DNA from: Muribaculaceae bacterium
GTDB lineage: Bacteria > Bacteroidota > Bacteroidia > Bacteroidales > Muribaculaceae
NCBI GenBank assembly: GCA_022509085.1
Contig: JAFLTW010000004.1
Coordinates: 62,001 to 126,000, forward strand
Reading direction: 5' to 3'
DNA length: 64,000 bases
Below the pieces are notes generated by a model, which saw only the letters and a program-made list of their open reading frames with translations, had not been told where the DNA came from and made no database searches. A program made the position numbers and the translations under genes. Positions 33,592-40,032 of the stretch are shown here, in pieces; the first letter of the stretch is position 1, and each line of letters begins with the position of its first letter.

Positions 33592-33674
33592 TGGGCGCGG
33601 ATGGATTCGAACCACCGAAGGTATCAACCAGCAGATTTACAGTCTGCCCCATTTGGCCACTCTGGAACACGCCC
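33592..33674 (-). tRNA. tRNA-Tyr (anticodon GTA)
   Basis: An 83-nt minus-strand cloverleaf with the long variable arm of bacterial tRNA-Tyr. The acceptor GGGCGTG/CGCGCCC has one T-G pair. The anticodon arm GCAGA-CTGTAAA-TCTGC gives GTA. Confidence 0.97.
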
Positions 33675-33728
33675 GGAATTATTTGTTGCAATATTTTCAA
33701 TCTTGTGCTGACGCTTCAGCAGATTTTG

Positions 33729-33802
33729 AGCCTCTTGTCGGATTCGAACCAACGACCCCGAGATTACAAATCACGTGCTCTGGCCAACTGAGCTAAAGAG
33801 GC
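33729..33802 (-). tRNA. tRNA-Thr (anticodon TGT)
   Basis: A 74-nt minus-strand cloverleaf and first gene of the cluster. The acceptor GCCTCTT/AAGAGGC is perfect. The anticodon loop TTTGTAA gives TGT. The anticodon stem CGTGA/TCTCG has a central T-T opposition that I recall being usual for this tRNA in the order. Confidence 0.94.
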
Positions 33803-33844
33803 ATTGTTTTCACGCACGCAATATGGTCGTCCGCAAATCGAGTG

Positions 33845-33875
33845 CAAAGTTAACACTTATTTTTTATTCTGCAAA
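33845..33875 (-). promoter_or_regulatory. promoter of the tRNA-tuf-secE-nusG-rpl-rpoBC cluster
   Basis: On the minus strand TTTG (33875-33872), 19 bases, then TAACTTTG (33852-33845): a full consensus match. The start near 33838 leaves about 36 bases before the first tRNA. No other strong promoter was found upstream of secE or rplK, so this may drive much of the cluster. Confidence 0.8.
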
Positions 33876-33932
33876 ATTTATGCCTACATTTTTTCACTTT
33901 TTTATATAAGCATTGAAATTTTGCCGTATTTT

Positions 33933-35783
33933 TCACTCAACGGTGACCGATTTTGCCAGGTTGCGAGGCATATCCACGTTCTTCCCCTTATTGATGGCTA
34001 TATAATAGGATATAAGCTGGAGGGGTATGCTCGTGATGATCGGCGAGAGACATTCAGACACCTTAGGCACCTCGAGCACATGGTCGGCAATCTCGCTGAT
34101 AAGGTCGTCGCCTTCGGTTACGACGGCGATGATGCTGCCGCCGCGGGCCTTTACCTGTTGCACATTGTTTACAATCTTGTCGTAAAGGTGGTCTTTGGGT
34201 GCGATGATCACCGACGGCATCTCCTCGTCGATCAGGGCGATGGGCCCATGCTTCATCTCGGCGGCCGGGTAGCCCTCGGCATGGACGTAAGAGATTTCCT
34301 TAAGTTTAAGGGCACCTTCGAGAGCCACGGGATATGAATAACCGCGACCGAGATAAAGGAAGTTGCGGGCATACGTATAGATCAGCGACATCTGCTTCAC
34401 CTTCTCGTTGAGCGATTTCAGGATTCCCTCCACCTTGTCGGGGATTGTGAGAATCTCCTTACCGATTTCCTCAATCTGATGTGGTGTCATTGTGCCTCTT
34501 AGCTGGGCGATGCTTAGGGCGAGCATAGTGAGCACCATCACCTGGCCTGTAAAGGCCTTTGTGGATGCTACCCCGATTTCAGGACCCACATGGATATACG
34601 TACCCGAGTCGGTTTCGCGGGGAATAGAGCTACCCACCACGTTGCTCACACCGTAGACGAACGCACCCATACCCTTAGCGATCTTGATGGCGGCCAGGGT
34701 GTCGGCCGTCTCGCCGCTCTGGGAGATTGCGATAACGATATCCGTATCATAGATTACAGGTTTGCTGTAGCGGAACTCGCTGGCATATTCCACGGCCACG
34801 GGGATATGGCACATATCCTGGAGCAGGTATTTGCCGATGAGGGCGGCATGCCATGAGGTGCCGCATGCCACGATGACAAACCTACGGGCCTTGAGGAACT
34901 GCTCCTTATTATCGAGGACACCGTTGAGCATCACCTGCTTGCCGCCGTCGACCACCCTGCCGCGTATGCAGTCGAGGAGGGTCTTCGGCTGCTCGAAGAT
35001 CTCCTTGAGCATGAAGTGGGGATATCCGCCCTTCTCGAGCTGGGAGATGGAAAGCTGGAGGGTCTTGACGTCAATCTTCGCCTTCTCGTTTTCGAGAGTG
35101 ACGAGCTGGAGGGGTTTGCCGCGTTGGAGTATGGCGATTTCCTCATCCTTAAGGTAGACCACATCCTTGGTGTATTCCACAATGGGTGTGGCATCGGAAG
35201 CGAGGAGGAACTCACCGTCGCCGATACCGATTACGAGCGGAGAACTCTTACGGGCGGCGATAATCGTGTCGGGTTTGTCTTTTTCCACTACAGCGATGGC
35301 GTAGGCGCCTACCACTTCCTTGAGGGCTTCGCGCACGGCATCGAGCAGCGAGCAGTTGTTGTGTACCTTAATATATTCAATGAGCTGCACGAGCACCTCC
35401 GTATCGGTTTCCGACTGGAAAGTGCACCCTTGCTGTATGAGGGCATCCTTGAGGATCTGGTAGTTTTCGATCGTTCCGTTATGCACGAGGGCCAGATTAC
35501 CGTCTTCGCTGTAATGGGGATGGGCATTATGGTCGGAGGGTTCGCCGTGGGTAGCCCAGCGGGTATGCGCGATACCTACCACTGCGGAATCCGTATTCTT
35601 GTCTTCGCAATAGGATTCAAGGTTGGCCACCTTTCCTTTGGCTTTAAACACGCTTAGCTTACCTTTATCGTCGACGAGGGCGATACCGGCGCTGTCGTAG
35701 CCGCGGTATTCCAGGCGGTGGAGGCCTTTGATCAAAACGTCGTATACATTACCGGAACCGATGTATCCTACAATTCCACACAT
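33933..35783 (-). CDS. glmS: glutamine-fructose-6-phosphate aminotransferase (isomerizing)
   Basis: A 616-residue enzyme making glucosamine-6-phosphate for peptidoglycan and lipid A. The N-terminal glutaminase uses Cys2 (MCGIVGYIG), with RWATHGEPSDHNAHPH and the LVHNGTIENY motif. Two SIS isomerase domains follow (IVACGTSWHAAL, then SQSGETADTLAAI and LGRGYSYPVALEGALKLKEISYVHAE). The end NLAKSVTVE is the conserved catalytic tail. No glmS ribozyme is visible. A noncoding RNA gene with its own terminator lies upstream, and a TAACTTTG -7 box occurs between that terminator and the ATG. Confidence 0.99.
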   Translation of the reverse strand: MCGIVGYIGSGNVYDVLIKGLHRLEYRGYDSAGIALVDDKGKLSVFKAKGKVANLESYCEDKNTDSAVVGIAHTRWATHGEPSDHNAHPHYSEDGNLALVHNGTIENYQILKDALIQQGCTFQSETDTEVLVQLIEYIKVHNNCSLLDAVREALKEVVGAYAIAVVEKDKPDTIIAARKSSPLVIGIGDGEFLLASDATPIVEYTKDVVYLKDEEIAILQRGKPLQLVTLENEKAKIDVKTLQLSISQLEKGGYPHFMLKEIFEQPKTLLDCIRGRVVDGGKQVMLNGVLDNKEQFLKARRFVIVACGTSWHAALIGKYLLQDMCHIPVAVEYASEFRYSKPVIYDTDIVIAISQSGETADTLAAIKIAKGMGAFVYGVSNVVGSSIPRETDSGTYIHVGPEIGVASTKAFTGQVMVLTMLALSIAQLRGTMTPHQIEEIGKEILTIPDKVEGILKSLNEKVKQMSLIYTYARNFLYLGRGYSYPVALEGALKLKEISYVHAEGYPAAEMKHGPIALIDEEMPSVIIAPKDHLYDKIVNNVQQVKARGGSIIAVVTEGDDLISEIADHVLEVPKVSECLSPIITSIPLQLISYYIAINKGKNVDMPRNLAKSVTVE

Positions 35784-35826
35784 AATATGTCAGATGAAAA
35801 ATTGTCTAAAATTGAAAAATAATCTG

Positions 35827-35834
35827 CAAAGTTA
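35827..35834 (-). promoter_or_regulatory. -7 box upstream of glmS
   Basis: TAACTTTG on the minus strand lies 44 bases before the glmS ATG and immediately after the T-tract of the upstream RNA terminator. No TTTG is present at the right distance; that position falls inside the terminator stem. Confidence 0.5.
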
Positions 35835-35835
35835 C

Positions 35836-35861
35836 AAAAAAATGGCAAATAACTTGCCATT
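35836..35861 (-). terminator. intrinsic terminator of the noncoding RNA upstream of glmS
   Basis: On the minus strand, AATGGCAA (35861-35854) pairs perfectly with TTGCCATT (35848-35841) over a 5-base loop and runs into seven T. No protein-coding gene precedes it for more than 550 bases, so it terminates the noncoding transcript. Confidence 0.8.
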
Positions 35862-36157
35862 TCGCATGTAAAATATGTTAACGGGATTTTTGTGTCTTCA
35901 TATTGCCGGATATTCGGAGAGGGTTGGGTGTGGGAGTGTTTTCATGGTAGATAAAAGGCAGGTATCTTTGTACTCAATCTCTATAATATAAATCTCAATT
36001 CAGGCTTAACTATCGATAAGGCATAGATTTCTCACGGCATTAGATTTGATGTCAGAGGATAACCTTATCCCTTCCCTCTCCGAATATTCAATCCGGCGTC
36101 GGATTCACGTCAGATTGTAGAAATTAATCTAAAATCTTATCAACGCTCACGCGTTTA
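35836..36157 (-). ncRNA. candidate ~320-nt noncoding RNA
   Basis: The 657-base gap between glmS and the lipoprotein gene at 36441 has no credible protein gene but carries a full transcription unit on the minus strand. A full-consensus promoter lies at 36195-36164 and an intrinsic terminator at 35861-35836. The predicted RNA opens with a small hairpin AACGC-GTGA-GCGTT (36155-36142, GNRA-type loop). Its middle is closed by a long-range helix: 36097-36074 pairs with 35923-35905 over 19 bases, broken by one 5-base bulge, enclosing about 150 bases. An inner GGATA/TATCC hairpin is also visible. I see no RNase P, tmRNA or SRP RNA signatures. The closed-helix shape vaguely resembles 6S RNA, but the class is unknown. 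Confidence 0.7.
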
Positions 36158-36163
36158 TGACGG

Positions 36164-36195
36164 CAAAGGTAATGCAAAAAACCGCAATATCCAAA
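36164..36195 (-). promoter_or_regulatory. consensus promoter of the noncoding RNA
   Basis: TTTG (36195-36192), exactly 20 bases, then TACCTTTG (36171-36164) on the minus strand: a full match to the Bacteroidota consensus. The expected start is near 36157, which is just where a compact hairpin begins. Confidence 0.8.
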
Positions 36196-36343
36196 TAAAA
36201 AATATCTTTTTGCCAAACATACCGGAATGTTAAAATAACAAATCGGGAGAAACGCTATACAACGGCAAGTCAAACCCACTTTAGAATGACAAAATGCAAG
36301 CAAGAGTGAGAAGAATGCTAAAACACCATATGTTATAAAACAT

Positions 36344-36383
36344 ATTTGAGTCCTCAAAGCAGACGTGCCTTGAGGACTCAAAT
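36344..36383 (-). terminator. hairpin terminator after the lipoprotein gene
   Basis: A perfect 14-base-pair stem (36344-36357 with 36370-36383) and 12-base loop starts 58 bases past the stop of the gene at 36441. The following minus-strand sequence is T-rich (ATGTTTTAT), so termination is plausible. Confidence 0.7.
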
Positions 36384-36440
36384 TTATGGTAAATGGTGAT
36401 ATTCTTCAGAAATCCATCACCAGCGATGGGTCGAATCTCA

Positions 36441-36938
36441 TCAGAAATCCTTCACCTGAACGGTGTCGACGGCACCGGCAATCACGCCGTTGGCGGAGTC
36501 GGGAATGGCTTCTTCCAGACCGGCAGCATCGGGGCCTGCGGTAGGCAGAGTATAGCCGGCGGGAGCCGTAAATTCGATAAGACCCGCATATTTGGCGATT
36601 TTCTCCAGGTCGTCGGTGCTGAACTTATTGAGAGGAGTGGCGGCGATGCAAGCGCGATAGACGCCGACGTAGGGATAATCCGTGGCAAGTTTAGCCAGGC
36701 CTTCCTTAGCTTCGGCAAGGTTGTCACCGTTGATCTGCATGTCAAGATACTTCTGGGCGTCTTCGGCATATGCTCCCACATACTCTATCATATGGGAATA
36801 ATCTGACGAAGAGAGTTCCTCATTGTTTTCAATCTTCTGGGCAAGCGCCTTGTCTTGATCGGAAGATCCATCCTGGCAGGAGGAGAAAGCTATGGCAGCG
36901 AAAAGAGCCATAACGCACAAAATTCCAAATTTCTTCAT
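36441..36938 (-). CDS. uncharacterised lipoprotein
   Basis: A 165-residue protein with a signal peptide and lipobox (FSSC, Cys21). The mature part is acidic and mostly helical (DQDKALAQKIENNEELSSSDYSHMIEYVGAYAEDAQKYLDM), then a Pro/Ala-rich C-terminal segment. I do not recognise a family. It lies 56 bases after the NYN gene, probably at the end of the ilvE-HD-NYN transcript, and is followed by a hairpin. Periplasmic or outer-membrane anchoring is likely; function is unknown. Confidence 0.8.
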   Translation of the reverse strand: MKKFGILCVMALFAAIAFSSCQDGSSDQDKALAQKIENNEELSSSDYSHMIEYVGAYAEDAQKYLDMQINGDNLAEAKEGLAKLATDYPYVGVYRACIAATPLNKFSTDDLEKIAKYAGLIEFTAPAGYTLPTAGPDAAGLEEAIPDSANGVIAGAVDTVQVKDF

Positions 36939-36994
36939 AATTATAGGTGTTTATAGTTAGAGTCGGATTCTTAGGTTTTAAATAGAGTCTGAGG

Positions 36995-37684
36995 TCAGAA
37001 CGTGTCGCCAAGTCCTTCGGTTTGAGAGTCGCGGAGTTTGTAGAGGAGTTTCTTCTTCAGTTTAGGATCCTCATCGATGATGTTGGAAAGTTCCCAATGA
37101 TGTCCGGCCTCCTCCTTTAGAAGCGGAGAAGTGGCGTCTACGTCAGTGAGGTTCCATGTAAGCAATACGGTCTTGATCTTGAGGGCCTTGAGCTTGCGCA
37201 CGAGCATCTCATGGTCGGCATCGCCCGTTATGAGCACCACATAGTCAAACTTACGGAAGGTTGCCAGTTCGTAAGCCTCGAGGGCAAACCATACGTCTAC
37301 CCCTTTCTCGATCACCTGCACCTGACCGTCTTTCTCCACTTCGCGCAGGTGTTTATAGTGGAAAATCACATCGTTTTCTATCAACGTGTCTTCAAACTTC
37401 CTCTCATTATAGAGGAGGTGTTTGTCGTAGGCATCCTTCACCCGGTAACGACCACGGAAATAGTGGGCTTCCGTAATCTGGCAGTCGGAGGGATTCACCC
37501 CTTCCTCGCGCGCCAGGCGGCTGCTGATAAACTCAAACAGGGAGCGCACGCGGATAATGGAGCTCTCCACTGCCTTGAGAGCCCGGTTTACCTTGGCGTA
37601 ATAACCGCCATCAATAAAGACACCTATCGAGAGATAACCTTGCATATTCTTATAACGCACGAGGCGCATCATTGGTTTTGGCAT
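36995..37684 (-). CDS. NYN domain protein (LabA/DUF88-like)
   Basis: A 229-residue protein with a PIN-like NYN nuclease fold. The N-terminal strand IGVFIDGGYYAKV carries the first acidic residue, KGVDVWFALEAYELA a middle one, and YVVLITGDADHEMLVRKLKALKIKTVLL the third, the pattern expected for metal-dependent RNA cleavage. A charged C-terminal helix follows (DPKLKKKLLYKLRD). The start is uncertain: the first ATG (37684) overlaps the HD gene stop by 16 bases, and later ATGs at 37672, 37669 and 37645 are possible. RNA processing is a reasonable but unproven role. Confidence 0.85.
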   Translation of the reverse strand: MPKPMMRLVRYKNMQGYLSIGVFIDGGYYAKVNRALKAVESSIIRVRSLFEFISSRLAREEGVNPSDCQITEAHYFRGRYRVKDAYDKHLLYNERKFEDTLIENDVIFHYKHLREVEKDGQVQVIEKGVDVWFALEAYELATFRKFDYVVLITGDADHEMLVRKLKALKIKTVLLTWNLTDVDATSPLLKEEAGHHWELSNIIDEDPKLKKKLLYKLRDSQTEGLGDTF

Positions 37685-38235
37685 AGTTCCTTTTGGAGCT
37701 TGAGGAAACGGTCGAATGCATCAGGCCCGTGTCGCCTCATGGAGGCCTCTACCCTTTCCGGAGTTTTTTCGGCCGTAGGGTCGCCCGATTTGGAGAAAAA
37801 CTTATCGGCATAACAGATTATCTTTTCTTCAATCGATTCCGGCAGGTAATCGCCGGGAGGCAGGGGCAGATGCTGGGTGATGATATCTTGCCGGGTGATG
37901 CCGGAGCCCGTATGGCGTTCGCACACACGGGCAAACCTTTCGTCAAGCCCCTCCCCTCTCAATATTTCGGCTCCTGCGATGCCATGGCAGATATAAGGCA
38001 ACGAGCCGTGGCAATGGATAGAGGGAGCGTCACACTTCACGATGCCGATATCGTGGAGCATAGCGGCATCATAGACAAACTGAAGGTCGGGCGCCGATTC
38101 CGGTCCGCTATACTCCCGGGCTATGGAGAGTGCCTTTTGGGCCACCATCCGAGAATGTGTGATGAGGAGCCTTTTGAGCTCCTCATCCGTTATGTATCTG
38201 TCGATAATATCGTTTACAAACGCAGACTCGTTCAT
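37669..38235 (-). CDS. HD domain phosphohydrolase
   Basis: A 188-residue cytosolic protein with the metal-binding HD motif in DAAMLHDIGIVKCD and an upstream histidine in LLITHSRMVAQKAL. More histidines (ICHGIAGAEIL, VCERHTGSG) complete the expected H-HD-H pattern. Length and order suit the small HD family that hydrolyses phosphomonoesters or nucleotides. Its start shares one base with the ilvE stop, and it overlaps the NYN gene, so the three genes are translationally linked. Substrate unknown. Confidence 0.88.
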   Translation of the reverse strand: MNESAFVNDIIDRYITDEELKRLLITHSRMVAQKALSIAREYSGPESAPDLQFVYDAAMLHDIGIVKCDAPSIHCHGSLPYICHGIAGAEILRGEGLDERFARVCERHTGSGITRQDIITQHLPLPPGDYLPESIEEKIICYADKFFSKSGDPTAEKTPERVEASMRRHGPDAFDRFLKLQKELCQNQ

Positions 38236-39269
38236 CAGTCGAACTCAATGATTTCGCACCAGCCGTGGGTATCGGGTTCCTCGCCGTATTGGATAGCGCG
38301 GAGCTTGTTGTAGAGCTGTGTTGTACGTTCGCCGGCCTCTTCGGTAAACTTGTATACCTTACCGGTGTCGAGGTCGTCAATCTGGGATATCGGGGAGCAG
38401 ACGGCAGCCGTACCGCAGGCGGAAGCCTCCTCGAAGGTTTCGAGTTCCTCCACGGGGATGTGGCGTTGTTCCACCTCCATACCGAGGTCTTTAGCCAGCT
38501 GGCGAAGGCTCATGTTGGTGATGGAGGGAAGGATTGACTCGGAGTGGGGCGTCACATACTTGTTGCCCTTGATGCCGAAGAAATTGGCAGCTCCGCATTC
38601 GTCGAGATACTTCTTTTCTTTCGGGTCGAGATACAGCATCACACTATAACCGAGGTCGTGGGCTTTCTCGCCGGCCACGAGGGATGCGCCATAGTTGCCA
38701 CCCACCTTGATGGAGCCTGTGCCTTTCGGAGCCACACGGTCATATTCGCGGCTCATGCACACCTTTGTGGGCTTGAAACCTTCCTTAAAGTAGGGACCAA
38801 CGGGTGTTACGAGCATCATCACCATAAACTCCTTAGCCGGTTTCACACCAATAAGGGGAGTGATACCGATTTCGAGGGGACGGATGTAGAGAGATGCGCC
38901 ACTGCCGTAGGGAGGGATAAAGCGTTCATTAAGTTTCACTACCTTGCGCACCATGTCGCAGAAGAGTTCCACGGGCATGGGTTGCATTTTGGTGCCTTCT
39001 GCGGAGCGGATAAAGCGCTTGGCATTCTCTTCCATGCGGAAGATACGCACCTTCCCGTCCTTGCCACGGAAAGCCTTCAGGCCCTCGAAAGATTCCTGTC
39101 CGTAGTGGAGACAGCTTGCAGCGATATGAATAGGGATAAACTCTGAGTCGCTCACTTCGATCGGGCCCCACTTGCCATCCTTATACGTGCAGCGGACATT
39201 GTAGTCGGTTTTCGTATAGGAGAACGTGAGGTTTTTCCAATCGAGATCGGGGATGTTCTTGTTGCTCAT
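38235..39269 (-). CDS. ilvE: branched-chain amino acid aminotransferase
   Basis: A 344-residue PLP class IV aminotransferase catalysing the last step of Leu, Ile and Val synthesis, or their deamination. Conserved stretches: LHYGQESFEGLKAFRGKDGKVRIFR, RPLEIG, and the Schiff-base lysine in GTGSIKVGGNYGASLVAGEKA. The C-terminal part has LDECGAANFFGIKG and EASACGTAAVCSPI, matching the long BCAT group rather than D-amino-acid transaminase. No other branched-chain biosynthesis gene is nearby. No clear promoter was found in the 40 bases upstream. Confidence 0.95.
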   Translation of the reverse strand: MSNKNIPDLDWKNLTFSYTKTDYNVRCTYKDGKWGPIEVSDSEFIPIHIAASCLHYGQESFEGLKAFRGKDGKVRIFRMEENAKRFIRSAEGTKMQPMPVELFCDMVRKVVKLNERFIPPYGSGASLYIRPLEIGITPLIGVKPAKEFMVMMLVTPVGPYFKEGFKPTKVCMSREYDRVAPKGTGSIKVGGNYGASLVAGEKAHDLGYSVMLYLDPKEKKYLDECGAANFFGIKGNKYVTPHSESILPSITNMSLRQLAKDLGMEVEQRHIPVEELETFEEASACGTAAVCSPISQIDDLDTGKVYKFTEEAGERTTQLYNKLRAIQYGEEPDTHGWCEIIEFD

Positions 39270-39309
39270 TTCTTGTTGTTTGGTATTATTTAAGGTTTAT
39301 AATTCGGTA

Positions 39310-39639
39310 TTATACGGCCACCTTGCAGGTGATGTCGCCTGCCTTGATGATATAGATTCCGTGGGTCGGCACCGCAAACTGATAAGACCCCGGAGCGAGG
39401 GAGTCTTCGGCGATACGGCTGCCGAGGATAGAGAAGATCTTGATATTGACATGTTTGGATGTGTTGACATAGATTACTCCACCGCCGGCGCGGATTTCGA
39501 GCTCGGCATCCGAAGCCACATGCGGAGCCGTAATCTTCTCCACCTTAACCGGTTCCCAGCCTTTAGCGTGGGCATTGGCAGGAGATATGGCACCGAGCAG
39601 GGCCATACACGAAACGATAATGCCAAAGCGTCTTCTCAT
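39310..39639 (-). CDS. small secreted protein with T9SS-like C-terminal tail
   Basis: A 109-residue protein with a signal peptide (MRRRFGIIVSCMALLGAISPANA). After a linker of about 30 residues it consists almost entirely of a C-terminal-domain-like sandwich: GGVIYVNTSKHVNIKIFSILGSRI, SLAPGSYQFAVPTHGIYIIKAG and a final TCKVAV. This resembles type IX secretion sorting tails without any cargo. The start is taken at the ATG at 39639; an in-frame extension to 39888 runs into the neighbouring gene and lacks a signal sequence. Function unknown. Confidence 0.7.
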   Translation of the reverse strand: MRRRFGIIVSCMALLGAISPANAHAKGWEPVKVEKITAPHVASDAELEIRAGGGVIYVNTSKHVNIKIFSILGSRIAEDSLAPGSYQFAVPTHGIYIIKAGDITCKVAV

Positions 39640-39674
39640 ACTGAAACCGGGTATTGGTATGATATAAAGAAAAA

Positions 39675-39705
39675 GCAAAGTTACAAAAAAATCTTGTAAC
39701 TTTGC
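39675..39705 (-). terminator. intrinsic terminator with embedded -7 box
   Basis: A perfect 12-base inverted repeat (39675-39686 with 39694-39705) is followed on the minus strand by TTTTTCTTT, about 30 bases past the stop of the gene at 39734. The distal arm reads TAACTTTG on the minus strand, so it could double as the -7 box for the gene starting at 39639, 37 bases further. Confidence 0.7.
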
Positions 39706-39733
39706 CTTTATTGTGGAATGAGCAATAAATTTT

Positions 39734-40012
39734 TTATTCCGTATCTTGCCGGTCGGTAAATTCGGCAGCTGAATCGGGGGTGTCGGCGGGTTCATCGATA
39801 GGATGCACGGTAAGTCCGGCAGCCTGGTCGAGAACGTCAGTCTGTGAGACGCCTTCAGTTTCGGGGGTCCACATTTCGGGCGCGGCACCCTTCTCCACGT
39901 TCACCACACTTGCATTCTCGTAGGCGCGGTCGCTATTATCGCAGGCTACGAAGGCAAGGCAAAGGGAGAAGCCGAGGGTCAGACCGGAGAGAGCGCGAAT
40001 AAAAGAGTTCAT
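39734..40012 (-). CDS. small acidic lipoprotein
   Basis: A 92-residue protein with a signal peptide and lipobox (AFVAC, Cys24). The mature part is short, acidic and low in complexity (EKGAAPEMWTPETEGVSQTDVLDQAAG, ending SAAEFTDRQDTE), without a recognised domain. It begins 20 bases after the rpsA stop, so it may be expressed from the rpsA promoter, and is followed by a strong terminator. The signal and lipobox support it as a real gene. Confidence 0.7.
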   Translation of the reverse strand: MNSFIRALSGLTLGFSLCLAFVACDNSDRAYENASVVNVEKGAAPEMWTPETEGVSQTDVLDQAAGLTVHPIDEPADTPDSAAEFTDRQDTE

Positions 40013-40032
40013 TGCTTCAACGGGGATTCGTT

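Noticed and set aside
33729-33802. T-T opposition in the anticodon stem of tRNA-Thr(TGT)
   Set aside because: I recall the same stem in Bacteroidales tRNA-Thr(TGT), so I treat it as lineage-typical, not as an anomaly, although I could not check it.
35784-35861. glmS ribozyme or riboswitch in the glmS leader
   Set aside because: The leader downstream of the RNA terminator is under 55 bases and has none of the ribozyme's conserved pseudoknot sequences; those ribozymes belong to Firmicutes.
35898-35945. 15-codon frame (MKTLPHPTLSEYPAI) inside the noncoding RNA
   Set aside because: It has no ribosome-binding sequence, and its codons coincide with the 3' arm of the long-range helix; chance is the simpler explanation. 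It would merit another look only if conserved in homologs.
35905-36097. MITE-like element suggested by inverted repeats 192 bases apart
   Set aside because: The arms sit inside a promoter-to-terminator unit and no target-site duplication flanks them; an RNA helix explains them better.
36124-36381. 85-codon minus-strand open frame between glmS and the lipoprotein gene
   Set aside because: It has no plausible start context, a cysteine/aromatic-rich composition unlike other genes here, and it runs through a terminator hairpin and the noncoding RNA promoter.
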